Shown: positions 43,540 to 54,261, counted from the first letter of the stretch. The stretch is DNA of 64,000 bases from Fereydounia khargensis (GCA_026413255.1 JAOCZO010000031.1:51699-115698), one strand, 5' to 3'. The notes: generated by a model from the letters alone, not told the origin. Numbers and translations are program-made.

Positions 43540-43779
43540 GATGGTTGCTCAACGTAAAGGCATGGAAAGCCGAGCTTCAAAGTCGGTGCGCAGTACTATC
43601 TCTAGTCACGAAAGGGGAACCCTCAAGTTGCAAGGGAGAAAAATTAAGGGTCGCGGGGCACGATTACGTAAGCAGAAAAGTGGAGTGCGCTTTTTGTCTG
43701 TATTTGCGCCGCGTCTGCATACGACACGACCGCGCTCAAAGTGCTTCACCTCGCCCATCAACCACCATCGCCGCACACG
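43540..43779. promoter_or_regulatory. bidirectional promoter, ankyrin gene / ELF1
   Basis: Only 240 nt lie between two divergent start codons, so both promoters and 5' leaders must fit here. No TATA box was seen. Confidence 0.6.
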
Positions 43780-44285
43780 ATGGGCAAACGAAAGGGCTCG
43801 ACACGAAAGCCAGGAGGCGGGAAAAAGGCGCCGCCGCTTGGTGAGTCCATCGTCAATCAGGGAAGACCACCTCATTGCCTTTGCTGACCCGCGCCCGGAC
43901 TCTGCTGTCTCTCCCTGCAGATACCGTCTTTACCTGCCTCTTCTGCAACCACGAGAAGGCTGTATCCTGCAAGATGTGAGTCACCCTTTCGATTCCGTCT
44001 GGCAGACTCGTCAATATTGATTGTTCACGGCTTCCACTGTCCTTTTTGGGCACATGACAGTGACGACAAGGCGCGCATTGGCTACTTGAATTGCAAGATT
44101 TGCGGCCAAAAGTTCTCTGCGGACACTGATCCGCTCACTCAGCCCATTGATGTCTACTCGTGAGTTTGGCTATCAATCGAGTCAATCTGGCCTTGGCTAT
44201 TCAATCTCTACTGACGATTGGCTTCTCTCGCTCGCCCAGGCTTTGGATCGATGCATGCGAGGACGTCGCTGATCAGGAGCGATGA
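43780..44285 (+). CDS. ELF1: transcription elongation factor Elf1 (zinc ribbon)
   Basis: Four exons (43780-43840, 43921-43975, 44061-44159, 44240-44285) encode 86 residues. The basic N-terminus MGKRKGSTRKPGGGKK and the four-cysteine zinc ribbon (Cys26, Cys29, Cys50, Cys53 in FTCLFCNHEK and NCKICGQKF), then QPIDVYSLWIDACEDV, match the Elf1/ELOF1 family across its whole length. Elf1 binds RNA polymerase II near the downstream DNA, promotes elongation through nucleosomes and supports transcription-coupled repair. No single open frame exceeds a few dozen codons here, so the gene is visible only after splicing. The final exon carries just 15 codons and the stop. Divergent from the ankyrin gene. 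Confidence 0.95.
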
Positions 44286-45278
44286 TCAGCGTTCCAATCT
44301 AATACTGCCAGCTCTCAAGCTCAAGACTGCACGCGGAACTTTCTGTGATATCAACACATCTGTACTATTCGAATCAAATCCATGACCAAACCAGCGCAGT
44401 TTGTCTTGTCCAGGATAAAGTATTGAGGACAGGTTGTCGCTGGTCCTTCTTGTCTTCATGTCTTCATAATCGTCTGATCATCTGTAGCAGAGTCTTGTTT
44501 TGGGGCTGCTGACGCTTACAATCGCTGTGGGAGAGGATGATGATGACTCGATGACCGCCCAATTTGCTCAAGAGTCAAGCGTCAAGCGCCAGATGTCGCC
44601 CGACGCCAGATGCCAGACGCCAGTCGCCAGACAACAGACGCTTTATCTTGTTCTCGTGCCCAATCAAAGTGTCCTTTTCGTGGCACTTGATTTTGCGAAA
44701 GTCCTGGGTCGACGAGCACGGAATACCTGCTGCACGGCATGAAGAGTTCGGGTGTTCCTGCAGAGTACGTGACTGTCTCCTTGGTCGGAGGTGACAGCAG
44801 TCCGGTCAGATTGGGTCTGTTTCCAAATCTGCTCTGTTGCACTAGGCCAGTTGCCTCCTAGCTGTATATTCATAGGATTGATCACCCTCTGGATCCCCGT
44901 CCCTGACATTTTACAGACAAGCATGTGCACCTCACAAGGGCCTCTTGGCGAGCCTGAGCCTGTTACAGTGACATGGAGTGAGCCATGCCAAATTGTCGCG
45001 TCACAAGGCTTGTCAGATTTCAATAGAGAAGCTGCAAGCAAGCCCAGAACAGGCCAAGTACCGTAACGACTGGTCAGGTCCACGTCACAGCTCGCTTTAC
45101 CCCACGTCCACGTCCTCCACCCTGCAACCTCTGCGGCCACCCTGTGCTGCTCCATGCTCCCTGCATTGACAGCTGGTCTCGTCTCGCCCTGCCCTATTCC
45201 GCTTCAGAAACCCAGTCAAGCTACTCGCCCAAAGCTCACAGGTTATCCCGGTTCAGGCCAGCACATTTCTTGTTTACC
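44286..45278. other. intergenic, 1.0 kb
   Basis: Between ELF1 and the LRR gene. It contains an imperfect array of GCCAGA/GCCAGAC units at about 44588-44640. The rest holds the ELF1 3' flank and LRR promoter; no gene was seen. Confidence 0.55.
44588..44640. repeat. imperfect GCCAGAY tandem array
   Basis: Six or so degenerate GCCAGA-type units in succession in noncoding DNA. Confidence 0.6.
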
Positions 45279-47390
45279 ATGGACTGCGACGATATCTCCC
45301 TTCCCGATTCCGACCTGCTCGACCAGCTCCACATGCCCGCCCTCACTATCTGCTCTGGGGGCTCCAACTCGGTGCTACCCATGCGGTCCGTCGTCATCTC
45401 TACCGAGGATCCACCTTCCCTGTCCGAGATCCAGCAGGTGCTCGATTCTGATCCAAGCCCCGTTGCTAGTCTCGATGTCTCCCATTGCGAGCTCGCCGAT
45501 GCCAAGACTCGCCAGCTGCTCGAGCTTCTTTCTTCGGCCTCCTCTGCCGATTCAGACTCTTCGGCTTCTCCGAGATGGAGCGCCCCAGAGATTCAGGCCT
45601 GGTCACATTGCTTGCAAACAATCACACGCGGCCCTTCGCCGGAGAATAGATTTGGCTCAATTCGAAACTTGATCCTCTCCAACAACGACATCACCTCTCT
45701 CGGCCTTGCTCCCCTCTCTGCGTTTGTACGGAACAATGTGTATCTGCGCAGACTCAATCTCACCAGCAACCAGATCGGCCCGGACCAAGCTCCCCTTGTC
45801 GAGCTCGCCAGCAGCATAGGCACCTCGGGCCTTCGCTCTCTCGAGCTTTCCAATAACCCAATTCTGGCTAATGCCTTTATCGCCTTTGTCGATGCGCTGC
45901 CCGCAAGCGGCACTTCTCTCGAGCACCTCGAAATGTCATGCGTTCTGGCTCATCCAGCAGAGGCAATCTTTCCCACACCTACCGAGTCCCTTGATGCAGC
46001 CCGTGCCGTTGCGCGTCTCATTGCCGACGACACGCGGTGTCGCGGACTGCGCAAGCTGACCCTCAATGGCAACTCTTTTGGCTACAAGGGTGTCCGTGCC
46101 ATCGTTGCAGCTCAGGTGGGAACCGCCTTTGGGCCTTATAAGCTTCCGTACAGGGCTCGACTTGCCCTCACCAAAGCATCCGAGCCGCCGATCGCTCGAG
46201 GCCTCCTTCCCAAAAGCCAGCGCAGGCCCAACCGCTCGATCGAGCACATTGAGCTGATGGGCAACGTTGACGAGGAATCTGCTGGCCCCACCGACGAGGC
46301 CCTCGACCAAGATAACGCTGTCGCATCTTTCTTGCGAAATTCGCCGCCGTCTCGTCGGTACAGCATCTCTCGATACTTTCTTGCTCGAGCAAGCAGCAGC
46401 CGCATGCGAGAGACTCGTCTTCATGGCGTTGCTGGAGGCATTGAACCTGGGATGGCTTCCCTCGCCCAACTTGCTCAGTCAGATCAATCAGGCCAGGTTT
46501 CAGCACCCTCCCACATTCGCTCCCGTAGCCCAAGTCCTGTCACACGCAGCGAGTCCGCCCAAGCGGAACAGCTGATCGCCGAGGCTGGACCCGAGTTTGA
46601 GACCTGGCAGCGCGATGCTCAGGAGGCGATCGAGATCGGATCTGGTGTCGACCTCATCGACTGGCGCGTTCTTCTCAAAGCTCGTCTTGAACTCAACTCT
46701 AAGGACGGACAAAAGGTTCGCCGTGCCGCACTTGCTTTACTCAGTGTTGCTCGAACTCTAAGTTGCTGCGTCAAGAAAAGTCAGGCCCAACCCGAGCCGG
46801 GATGCGGCTTCCCACAGTTCCTATCCTTGCCTCCGGAATTGCGGCTGCATGTCCTTCGCCAGCTCGACCCTGAAGGCGTGCTCAGCGAACGCCAGCTGAA
46901 CGAGGTTGTCAGCTGGGCTCAAGATCATAGCACCATCGGCTACGGCGAGCCAGGCTACCCATGGAGCATTCAAGGACTGAAACGAAGCGATGGAGACTGT
47001 ATTGCGGTGCTTCCAAGCCACACTTGGTCCTGGCCCGTGTGCTTCCGTTTTCGCTCACCACCTCGTGACTGGACAGCCGAGCTGATCGACGGCCACGCGG
47101 GCTACGGTGGATTGTTCCCGCGCGACAAAAAGGCTTCCTCTCCGTCTGGTCAGACGCATCCTTTCTCGCACTACTTTACCCGTCGACCTTCCCACCATGA
47201 GGAAGAACCGTCCAGTCCATTCCGTCAACGACGACCTCGCCCTGTATCTGGCGCCACGCTCGCCTTTTGGGAGTGCACCGCAACTGATCGGCCTGACTCG
47301 CATATGACCTTTGAAGGTCAACCATTACCTTTGGATGGCCCACCCATCCTGTTCAACTTTTCCACGGGAGCCTTGATCACTCGCAGCTGA
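45279..47390 (+). CDS. leucine-rich-repeat protein with F-box-like motif
   Basis: A single exon of 703 residues. Ribonuclease-inhibitor-type LRRs span about 60-330: SIRNLILSNNDITSLGLAPLSAF, LRRLNLTSNQIGPDQAPLVELA, LRSLELSNNPILANAFIAFV and LRKLTLNGNSFGYKGVRAIVAA. Near residue 520 the segment FPQFLSLPPELRLHVLRQLDPEG resembles an F-box start (LPPEL...VLRQLD). The last 170 residues contain Trp-rich blocks (HTWSWPVCFRFRSPPRDWTAEL) and a conserved-looking end. The F-box placed after, rather than before, the LRRs is unusual. If real, the protein could be a substrate adaptor for an SCF ubiquitin ligase; this is inference. The start at 45279 was chosen over an in-frame ATG at 45144 because conserved-looking acidic sequence begins there. 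Confidence 0.75.
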   Translation: MDCDDISLPDSDLLDQLHMPALTICSGGSNSVLPMRSVVISTEDPPSLSEIQQVLDSDPSPVASLDVSHCELADAKTRQLLELLSSASSADSDSSASPRWSAPEIQAWSHCLQTITRGPSPENRFGSIRNLILSNNDITSLGLAPLSAFVRNNVYLRRLNLTSNQIGPDQAPLVELASSIGTSGLRSLELSNNPILANAFIAFVDALPASGTSLEHLEMSCVLAHPAEAIFPTPTESLDAARAVARLIADDTRCRGLRKLTLNGNSFGYKGVRAIVAAQVGTAFGPYKLPYRARLALTKASEPPIARGLLPKSQRRPNRSIEHIELMGNVDEESAGPTDEALDQDNAVASFLRNSPPSRRYSISRYFLARASSSRMRETRLHGVAGGIEPGMASLAQLAQSDQSGQVSAPSHIRSRSPSPVTRSESAQAEQLIAEAGPEFETWQRDAQEAIEIGSGVDLIDWRVLLKARLELNSKDGQKVRRAALALLSVARTLSCCVKKSQAQPEPGCGFPQFLSLPPELRLHVLRQLDPEGVLSERQLNEVVSWAQDHSTIGYGEPGYPWSIQGLKRSDGDCIAVLPSHTWSWPVCFRFRSPPRDWTAELIDGHAGYGGLFPRDKKASSPSGQTHPFSHYFTRRPSHHEEEPSSPFRQRRPRPVSGATLAFWECTATDRPDSHMTFEGQPLPLDGPPILFNFSTGALITRS

Positions 47391-47642
47391 GTGCATGTGG
47401 TTTCGGTTACTCTCCGTTTGCATGATTTCGTCATCGCATTTGTTTCCATACCTCGCATACCCCAGCATCAGTTCAATAAAAATGCATACTTTGCGTCGGG
47501 CCAACTGTCAGGGAGAATGAAGGTGAACAGGCGTGTGTAAACCTTGCTTGTTTCTATCGCCGTGAGCCAGATATAGACAAAGTGTCATTGTCATTCATGC
47601 CGGAACAGGAGGAAGGGATAGGAGCGTAGATGTAGGAGTAGC
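47391..47642. other. convergent 3' flanks
   Basis: About 250 nt between the LRR gene and ATP20 stop codons. It includes an AATAAAA polyadenylation-like sequence near 47475. Nothing else was seen. Confidence 0.55.
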
Positions 47643-48305
47643 CTAGTGGTGGCCGTGGTGACCGTGCTTGGAGGTGTCGAGCTTGTATCCAACAAGGCTC
47701 CTCCTTCCGATCTGTGTGTCAGAGGTAAAACGGGAAAGAGAATGTCAATGCGCCAGGGGCGGACAGACAAAGGAGGCAGGAGAGATTCAAGATGCGACGT
47801 ACCATCTCGCCGATGGTGAAGATACCGTAGGCCTCCACCGCGTAGATACCGACACGCTTCCACTCGCCCTTGGTCAGGAGCTGGGCCCAGTAGGAGGCGT
47901 CAGTAACTCGGGACCAGATGGTGCGGTATGCGCTGGAGATGGTCGAGACGGATGTGGGAGGAGCGAGGCCCTCAGCAACGTAGACCTGCTTGGCGATCGA
48001 GCCGGCAACCTTGAGGTTGTACTTGATGGGCTCCGAGTAGTCTGATGCGCAGGGAAGAGAAAAGGAGAGGTCGGAAGATGGAATCAGCATGCCGCAAGCT
48101 TGAACTAAGGCATCGGTTGCCACCAGTGATCCGCACACTCACTACCAAGGAGGCCCTCGACCCGCTTGGCGATGGGGCCACCAATCTGCTGCGCCTTGGC
48201 GGTCAGGTTCTGAACGGTGGAGGAGGCGTCCTTGGTGGGCGTGGACGAGGAGAACTGTCGGGACTGTCGTCCAACAGAGCGGATAGCGGATCGGAAGAAG
48301 ACCAT
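47643..48305 (-). CDS. ATP20: mitochondrial ATP synthase subunit g
   Basis: Three minus-strand exons (48305-48143, 48041-47803, 47711-47643) encode 156 residues. The N-terminus MVFFRSAIRSVGRQSRQFSSS is an Arg/Ser mitochondrial presequence. The body KVAGSIAKQVYVAEGLAPPTSV...YRTIWSRV and the C-terminal helix VGIYAVEAYGIFTIGEMIGRRSLVGY with a GEMIG (GxxxG) motif match subunit g of F1Fo-ATP synthase. Subunit g sits in the membrane sector with subunit e and drives enzyme dimerisation, bending cristae edges. The protein ends in an unusual His/Gly tail (KHGHHGHH). Intron 2 interrupts the transmembrane helix coding region. Splice phases agree throughout. Confidence 0.92.
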
Positions 48306-48755
48306 TGTGAGCCGAGAAAGGGAAACGATGGCCGTAGGAATAGGTGGTGTCGGCGAGGAGGATGATGGATGATGGCAGGGATCGCGAAGCAGCAAGAGTG
48401 GGCTCCAGAGAGTGAATATCAGGCCAACGGGCAGACAGGCGGACAGGAGGAAATGCGAATGCAGTTGACCTTCCCTAGATTCGATTTCTAATGGGCTTGG
48501 GCGGGGCAATTCAAATGGGTCCATCCACCCTCACTTGCAGCCGAAACTTGATGGGCGTCCGTCTCAGTCTCAAATCCTTAGGCGAACCCGAATTTCTTCT
48601 GCCGGTCGTGGCCGACAAAAATCATCAGCGTCACGTGCCCCGTTCTCGCCTCTTCGGATCCGTACCGAACGAGTTACTCCAATCGAGAGGCTGAGTAGGA
48701 GTTGGACCCTTCCGTGCTCTTTCCGCACTCCCTGACCCTACTTGCCACTAACATC
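48306..48755. promoter_or_regulatory. divergent promoter region, ATP20 / zinc-finger gene
   Basis: About 450 nt between divergent start codons. A TCACGTG sequence lies near 48629. No gene was seen. Confidence 0.5.
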
Positions 48756-49697
48756 ATGACGGACGTGTGGATCTCGCGCAAGCGCTGGACTTGCAAGTAC
48801 TGCGACATAACCATCAACGATGATGTTCCCTCACGTCGGCATCACGAGAGCGGTCTGCGCCACAAGGCCAACGCCGAGCGCGCTCTCCGTGACACGTATC
48901 GCAAGGGCGAGCGCGAACGCAAGGAGGCCGATCAGGCTCGCCGAGAGATGGAAAGGATTGAAAAGGCCGCCCTCGCTAGCTATGCATTGGATCAGAGTCG
49001 CCAGGCTGCTGGTGTAGCATCCGAATCGCCCGCCGAACAGAGCTCTTCTTCCCCTTCAGCCCAATTGCCTGCATGGAAGCCACAGGACAAGCTTGCTGCC
49101 TACGGCTCAGCGCAGGCCATTGGTCTGGAAGAGGATGCAGAGGTACAGCGTCAACAGAGGCTCCAAGAAGAACGGAACGAAAAAGGCTTTGCAGGCGATT
49201 GGGAGGAGATGCCTTCTGTGGCGCCTCCCGCGGCCTCGTCGACTTCGGCCCGCCAAGCGCCTTCACGTGCCTCGGTGCACTTCGTTCCTTCCGAGAGGCA
49301 ACAGGCGAGGTCTTTCCAAGTTAGGGAGAGAAGGGCGCTTGTGCAAGAAGACGAAGTTGAAGATGGCCTCGAGTCGATCAAGGTCAAGAAGCGCATCAAG
49401 GTGGAGACGACTGCCGAGGCCAGCCGGCGCGAAGAGGAGGCAAGGGCGAGGATGCTTCCGACTTGGACTCCGATCAAACTTGATCCTTCGGTCGCAGCCG
49501 AGTCTCCTGCACCGGCGCCAGTATCAGAACAACCAGCGATCGAAGCGGCGGCCGTCAAGATGGAAGAATCGCCGGCAGATATCAAGGCCGACGCTTCTGG
49601 GGAAGCAGCACCAACGGAAGCGAGTAGCGGAGGTTTCTTCAAAAAGCGCCGCGCAGGCGTGGGGTCCGGCGCCAAAAAGGTAAGGGCCTTGGTCTGA
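48756..49697 (+). CDS. U1-type zinc-finger protein, WBP4/FBP21-like
   Basis: One exon, 313 residues. Near the N-terminus the motif WTCKYCDITINDDVPSRRHHESGLRHK (about residues 11-37) is a matrin/U1C-type zinc finger with Cys13, Cys16 and paired histidines. It is followed by a charged helix KGERERKEADQARREMERIEKAA. The rest is Ser/Ala/Pro/Glu-rich and ends FFKKRRAGVGSGAKKV. Finger-plus-helix at the extreme N-terminus is typical of WBP4/FBP21, spliceosomal proteins that join early complexes; WW domains of animal WBP4 are not seen here. A nuclear splicing role is inferred. The ATG at 48756 is preferred over the in-frame 48702, because the finger starts immediately after it. AAAAAG|GTAAGG near 49681 could be a splice donor, so the true C-terminus might differ slightly. 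Confidence 0.78.
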   Translation: MTDVWISRKRWTCKYCDITINDDVPSRRHHESGLRHKANAERALRDTYRKGERERKEADQARREMERIEKAALASYALDQSRQAAGVASESPAEQSSSSPSAQLPAWKPQDKLAAYGSAQAIGLEEDAEVQRQQRLQEERNEKGFAGDWEEMPSVAPPAASSTSARQAPSRASVHFVPSERQQARSFQVRERRALVQEDEVEDGLESIKVKKRIKVETTAEASRREEEARARMLPTWTPIKLDPSVAAESPAPAPVSEQPAIEAAAVKMEESPADIKADASGEAAPTEASSGGFFKKRRAGVGSGAKKVRALV

Positions 49698-50481
49698 TCG
49701 TCCTGTCTTGTATTTTTAGTATGTCACGTCCCTGTCACACTAGCATTCTACTTGTTATAGTATTTGCCATCATCATCCTTGTTATCAAACCAACGTTCCG
49801 GACGGTTGCATGAAGCAGTTGTTTTGGCTCAGGTGCGGATCCGAGTTCCTGAGCAACATAACCAACTAAAATGACCGATCACGCGGTGGCAGTGTGCAAT
49901 GGCTCAATTTGGGGTGGGAGAAAATCAGGCAGGCCGAGTGGCGTGCCTGGAAATGCGGCATTGGGAGGGAAGGAAGCCACTGGCAGAAAGGTTCCACGTC
50001 GCGCACCCCGTTGGCTGAAGGCGAGGGAGGGCGTTCGTTGGAAGACTCGGCTCGGCTGGCAGGGCGCTGAGTGTCTCTGAGAGGGCGTGCGCTGGAATTG
50101 CGTGGCCGAGACGGGAGGCCCGCTCGCCGAGTCGTGATCTGGCTGCATTGCGAGTGGGTGTGCGCGCAGATGCGGTGCGGGGGCCAAAAAGCATTTTTGA
50201 TTGGAAGAAAGTGGCTGCTGCAGAGCAGAGCAACACTTGCCCGGCCTTGGCTGCCAGCGAACGCGAAGCTGGCCGGGCTCAGGCGCAGGCGCAAGCGCAC
50301 AGGGCAAGCAAAGCAAAGCAAGCAAGCTGGCAAGAAAAGGCCAGAAAGCAGTCGGCTAACTGCGCCTTTGTGCCAGCAAACCTCCACGCAGTCGGGCTGG
50401 CCAAAAGAAGCTTCCAGCTCATCAGCCCGCCAGCAAGTCAGCGAGCCCGCCCACGCCCACAGAGGCCACAAACAAGAAGCT

Positions 50482-50489
50482 CCACGTCA
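50482..50489 (-). promoter_or_regulatory. UPRE-like element TGACGTGG
   Basis: On the minus strand this reads TGACGTGG, identical to the XBP1/Hac1-type unfolded-protein-response element core. It lies 119 nt upstream of the TATA box and about 455 nt upstream of the BiP start codon. Confidence 0.45.
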
Positions 50490-50607
50490 ACCAGACCAAG
50501 TTGGCCAGCAAGCCAGCAGCAACAGCCGAGAGCAGCTCGCCGGCTTCCAGCACATCATCGTCGCCAGACAGGCCTTCACTCCTTCCTTCTTCTCTCCAAC
50601 CCCCGTC

Positions 50608-50613
50608 TATAAA
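50608..50613 (+). promoter_or_regulatory. TATA box of BiP gene
   Basis: TATAAA in the context CTATAAATCC, followed about 30 nt later by pyrimidine-rich sequence suited to transcription start. Confidence 0.55.
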
Positions 50614-50649
50614 TCCCTCCTCACCTTCCCCTTGGCTTGATTCGTCTGC

Positions 50650-50863
50650 GTAAGTGTTCTCTCTCCTCTACCCTTTCTCCACCTCCTGCACTGCAACCCC
50701 ATTCTATCTCGCTGTAGAAGGAGATCTGCTTGCCGGTCATCATCACCACTACCGCCGACTGGCCCCATACCCGTTCCTTGCCAGTAGACAATCGTTTCTG
50801 ACTTGAGCTCCTTTCCATTGTATCACTACCGCATCACACCTCGCATTTCTTTCTCGTTCACCA
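50650..50863 (+). other. possible 5'-UTR intron of BiP gene
   Basis: GTAAGT at 50650 follows the presumed start region. AG acceptors exist at 50716-50717 (GCTGTAG) and at about 50861-50863 (CACCAG). Either would leave a short leader before the ATG at 50944. RNA data would be needed to choose. Confidence 0.35.
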
Positions 50864-50943
50864 GCATTCCTCAAGAGCGGGATATTTCTTCACTGGCATT
50901 ATAAACAAGAAGCATTCCCCAGTCGGAGGCGTCCAATAAAATC

Positions 50944-51867
50944 ATGGCTTCCTCTCGAACCGCGCTAGCGGTCCAGCGCCGCCGTGCGCAGGCCAGCAAG
51001 TGGCGACCTTCTTTCATGTCGGTCGTCATGGCTATCATCGCTATTCTCACTTTCTCGGCTGTCTTCAGCTCCGGCGCTTCTGCCGGCGGTATGGGTGTCG
51101 CTGCCTCGACTGACAAAAGGAGCGAGTACGGAACTGTAATTGGTATCGACCTTGGAACTACGTGAGTCACTTTTTCCCTCTCCTCTGCAATCAAGTCCGC
51201 AGCCAGTGGCATTCGACTGACCATCCTATTTTACAAACTCTGCAGTTACTCGTGTGTTGGCGCTCAGATCAACGGCCGCGTCGAGATTATCACCAACGAC
51301 CAGGGTAACCGTATCACTCCTTCGTACGTCGCCTTCGCCAACAACGAGCGTCTCGTCGGAGACGCTGCCAAGAACCAGGCTCCTCAGAACCCCGAGAACA
51401 CGGTTTTTGACGCCAAGCGTCTCATTGGCCGCAAGTGGGGTGAGTCGGACCTCAAGAAGGACCTCAAGCACCTTCCTTTCAAGCTTGTCGAGAAGAAGGG
51501 CAAGCCCGCGATTCAGGTCCTTGTCAACGACGAGAAGAAGATCTTTACCCCCGAGGAGATCAGCGCCATGGTTCTCGGCAAGATGAAGGAGACCGCTGAG
51601 GCTTACCTTGGCCACAAGGTCACTCACGCCGTTGTCACTGTTCCCGCCTACTTCAACGACGCTCAGCGTCAGGCTACCAAGGACGCCGGTACCATCGCCG
51701 GTCTCAACGTTCTCCGTATCGTCAACGAGCCTACCGCCGCTGCTATCGCTTACGGTCTTGACAAGAAGGGTGGCGAGTCGCAGATTATCGTGTACGACCT
51801 TGGTGGAGGTACATTCGATGTTTCGCTCCTCAGCATTGACAATGGCGTCTTCGAGGTACTCGCCACT

Positions 51868-51899
<32 letters not shown>

Positions 51900-53100
51900 T
51901 GACAACCGTGTCTCGGACTACATTCTCAAGCAGTTCAAGAAGAAGACCGGCCTCGACGCTTCGTCCAACAAGAAGTCGGTCGGCAAGTTGAAGCGCGCCG
52001 TTGAGAACGCCAAGAGGACTCTCTCCAGCCAGATGTCGACCAAGATTGAGATTGACAGCTTCTTTGACGGACACGATCTCGACGAGACTCTCACTCGTGC
52101 CAAGTTCGAGGAGCTTAACATGGACCTTTTCCGCAAGACCATGAAGCCCGTCGAGCAGGTTCTCAAGGACGCCGGTGTCAAGAAGGACGAGATCGACGAT
52201 GTCGTCCTTGTCGGTGGTTCCACTCGTATCCCCAAGGTTCAGCAAATGCTCAAGGACTACTTTGACGGCAAGGAGCCCTCCAAGGGTATCAACCCCGACG
52301 AGGCTGTTGCCTGGGGTGCCGCTGTTCAGGGTGGTGTCCTTGCTGGTGACGAGTCGCTCGGTGACGTTGTCCTCATCGACGTCAACCCGCTCACGCTCGG
52401 TATCGAGACCAACGGTGGTGTCATGACCAAGCTCATCCCCCGTAACACTGTCGTCCCCACCAAGAAGAGCCAGATCTTCTCCACCGCTGCGGACAACCAG
52501 AACACGGTGCTGATCCAGGTTTACGAGGGCGAGCGTTCGATGACCAAGGACAACAACCTGCTCGGCAAGTTTGAGCTCAACAACATTCCCCCTGCTCCTC
52601 GCGGTACCCCTCAGATTGAGGTCACTTTTGAGGTTGACGCCAACGGTATCATGAAGGTCTCGGCTGCTGACAAGGGCACTGGCCGTACCGAGTCGATCAC
52701 CATCACGAACGACAAGGGTCGTCTTACCCCTGAGGAGATTGAGCGCATGGTTGCCGAGGCTGAGGAGTTTGCCGAGCAGGACGAGGCGATCCGCAAGCGT
52801 GTTGAGGCTCTCAACAACCTGCAGAACTTCATTGCCACCCTCCGCAACCAGATCAGCGACAAGGAGGGTCTTGGCGGCAAGCTGGACAAGGAGGACAAGG
52901 ACACGATCAAGCAGAACCTCAAGGATGCCGAGGCATGGCTCGAGGAGAACAGTCAGAGCGCTGAGGCTCAAGACATTGAGGAGCAGCTCAGCGAGCTGCA
53001 GGCTGCCGTCGCGCCCATCACCGCCAAGGTCTACCAGGGTGGTGCTGGTGCCGGTGACGCTGACGATGAGCCCCTCAAGTACGGCCATGACGAGCTCTAA
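50944..53100 (+). CDS. KAR2: ER chaperone BiP (Hsp70)
   Basis: Two exons, 50944-51161 and 51246-53100, encode 690 residues. A basic start plus hydrophobic segment ([25 protein letters not shown], about 24-48) is the ER signal sequence, and the C-terminus HDEL is the retention signal. The Hsp70 ATPase signatures are complete: [13 protein letters not shown] (interrupted by the intron at Thr73), [15 protein letters not shown] and [15 protein letters not shown]. So are the linker [15 protein letters not shown] and the substrate domain. BiP binds translocating and unfolded proteins in the ER lumen, supports translocation with Sec63 and represses the unfolded protein response. The codon usage is strongly biased to C-ending codons, as in highly expressed genes, which also creates a spurious long antisense frame. 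Confidence 0.98.
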
Positions 53101-54261
53101 ACGGCTTTCGTCGTCAGCAGGCTCGGGATTGGGACTCGCAGGCAACCCAGTCAGGACAGACGCAATATCTTGGCTGTCTCGAACCCACCCCTTTTTCGTC
53201 TCTTCACCCGTATGCCACGACGTCTTTCCTGCGACCTCACGACCACAAGGACCTGTACCCTCGATATGAGATGGGCCACTCCCTCTGGTCACGGTGAAAA
53301 TCGCCGGCCGAGACGTGTGAATTCAGAGATTCGGAGATGATGTATAATTGCAAAAGATTCCTTTGAACGTGATCACCACGCTTGAGTGCGCCGATTGTGT
53401 GGCTCTCCTATCTCTGAAGCTGACGATGCGGTGATGCATTAGAGTCAAACAGCCTTGGCAAACATCGCCACTTTGCGCTCGCGCTGGCCTTTACTCTGTT
53501 TGCCAACCCATCCAAATGACGACGCAACCTGGTGCGATGCCGGATCTGTCGCATGTCCTGTACCAACCCAACATGCCGGAAGCTCTGAGGCAGGAATCAG
53601 GGTCGCGCAACGAACCACGTCAGCCGGCGCCAGTCAAATAACCAGGATGAGCCACGGTCCGGTCGAGACGAGCAGAGGATCAGTTGGGCCACACAGCTGC
53701 CAGTTTCTGATCCGCAAGAGGGTACTGAATCGGCCCAGATCAAGGAAGAGGCAGAGGAGGCTCTTGATCTGTTGCAATCCCTTTTTTGAACCCACTTGGA
53801 ATCGTACGGCAAGCGCATGGGCAGCACAAGCAATGGGTCAACAGAGGGATTGGTGCGCAGAAGCCCAAGGAAACAGATTTGCCCATGCAGCCCAGCCACA
53901 AGCAACTCTTTTGGCAATCTTGTCAACGAGGTACAGGATAGGGAAACAGAGGTGGCCATGGATGATATGAGCTGCACAAACCATCCAGCCCACCAGCTGA
54001 AGACATGGGGGAAGATGAAGAAGAGGAAGAGGCAGATGCACGCTGAGAGCCTTTGCGAGCTCATGAGCGTCCTAGTACGTCTTCAACATATCATCACCGT
54101 CTGTTCTTCACACTTCTGGCTTCTCTCCTTCAATCATTCACCAGCAAGCAATGTTGGCATACTGTACAGCGACATTATGAATTATTTTCTTTTCCGTCCA
54201 TGATGTACATGAGGGAGCCTTCTGAAATCCGAAGCATGAGAGGAAGGAGAAGGGTAGGGAT
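53101..54261. other. intergenic, 1.2 kb
   Basis: Between the convergent ends of BiP and the epoxide hydrolase. Open frames of up to 170 codons are present but show no domains, splice logic or codon bias like neighbours. A TACTGTACAG element lies near 54161. Confidence 0.55.

Larger units (their letters stand above)
49698..50943 (+). promoter_or_regulatory. BiP upstream region, 1.2 kb
   Basis: Between the zinc-finger gene and BiP. It holds an ER-stress-like element CCACGTCA at 50482-50489, a TATA box at 50608-50613 and a probable 5' leader with a GTAAGT at 50650. Open frames here are low-complexity and rejected. Confidence 0.5.

Noticed and set aside
43001-44020. 339-codon plus-strand frame across the ankyrin/ELF1 region
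   Set aside because: It runs antisense through ankyrin exons and out of frame through ELF1 exons; both real genes have consistent splice phases.
51226-53292. 688-codon open frame antisense to BiP
   Set aside because: Long antisense frames opposite Hsp70 genes are a known by-product of strong codon bias; the translation is Leu/Val/Asp-rich repeats with no domain, while the sense strand is an unmistakable chaperone.
53455-53970. 171-codon plus-strand frame beyond BiP
   Set aside because: No domain, no codon bias like neighbouring genes, and equally open frames on the other strand; likely noncoding.
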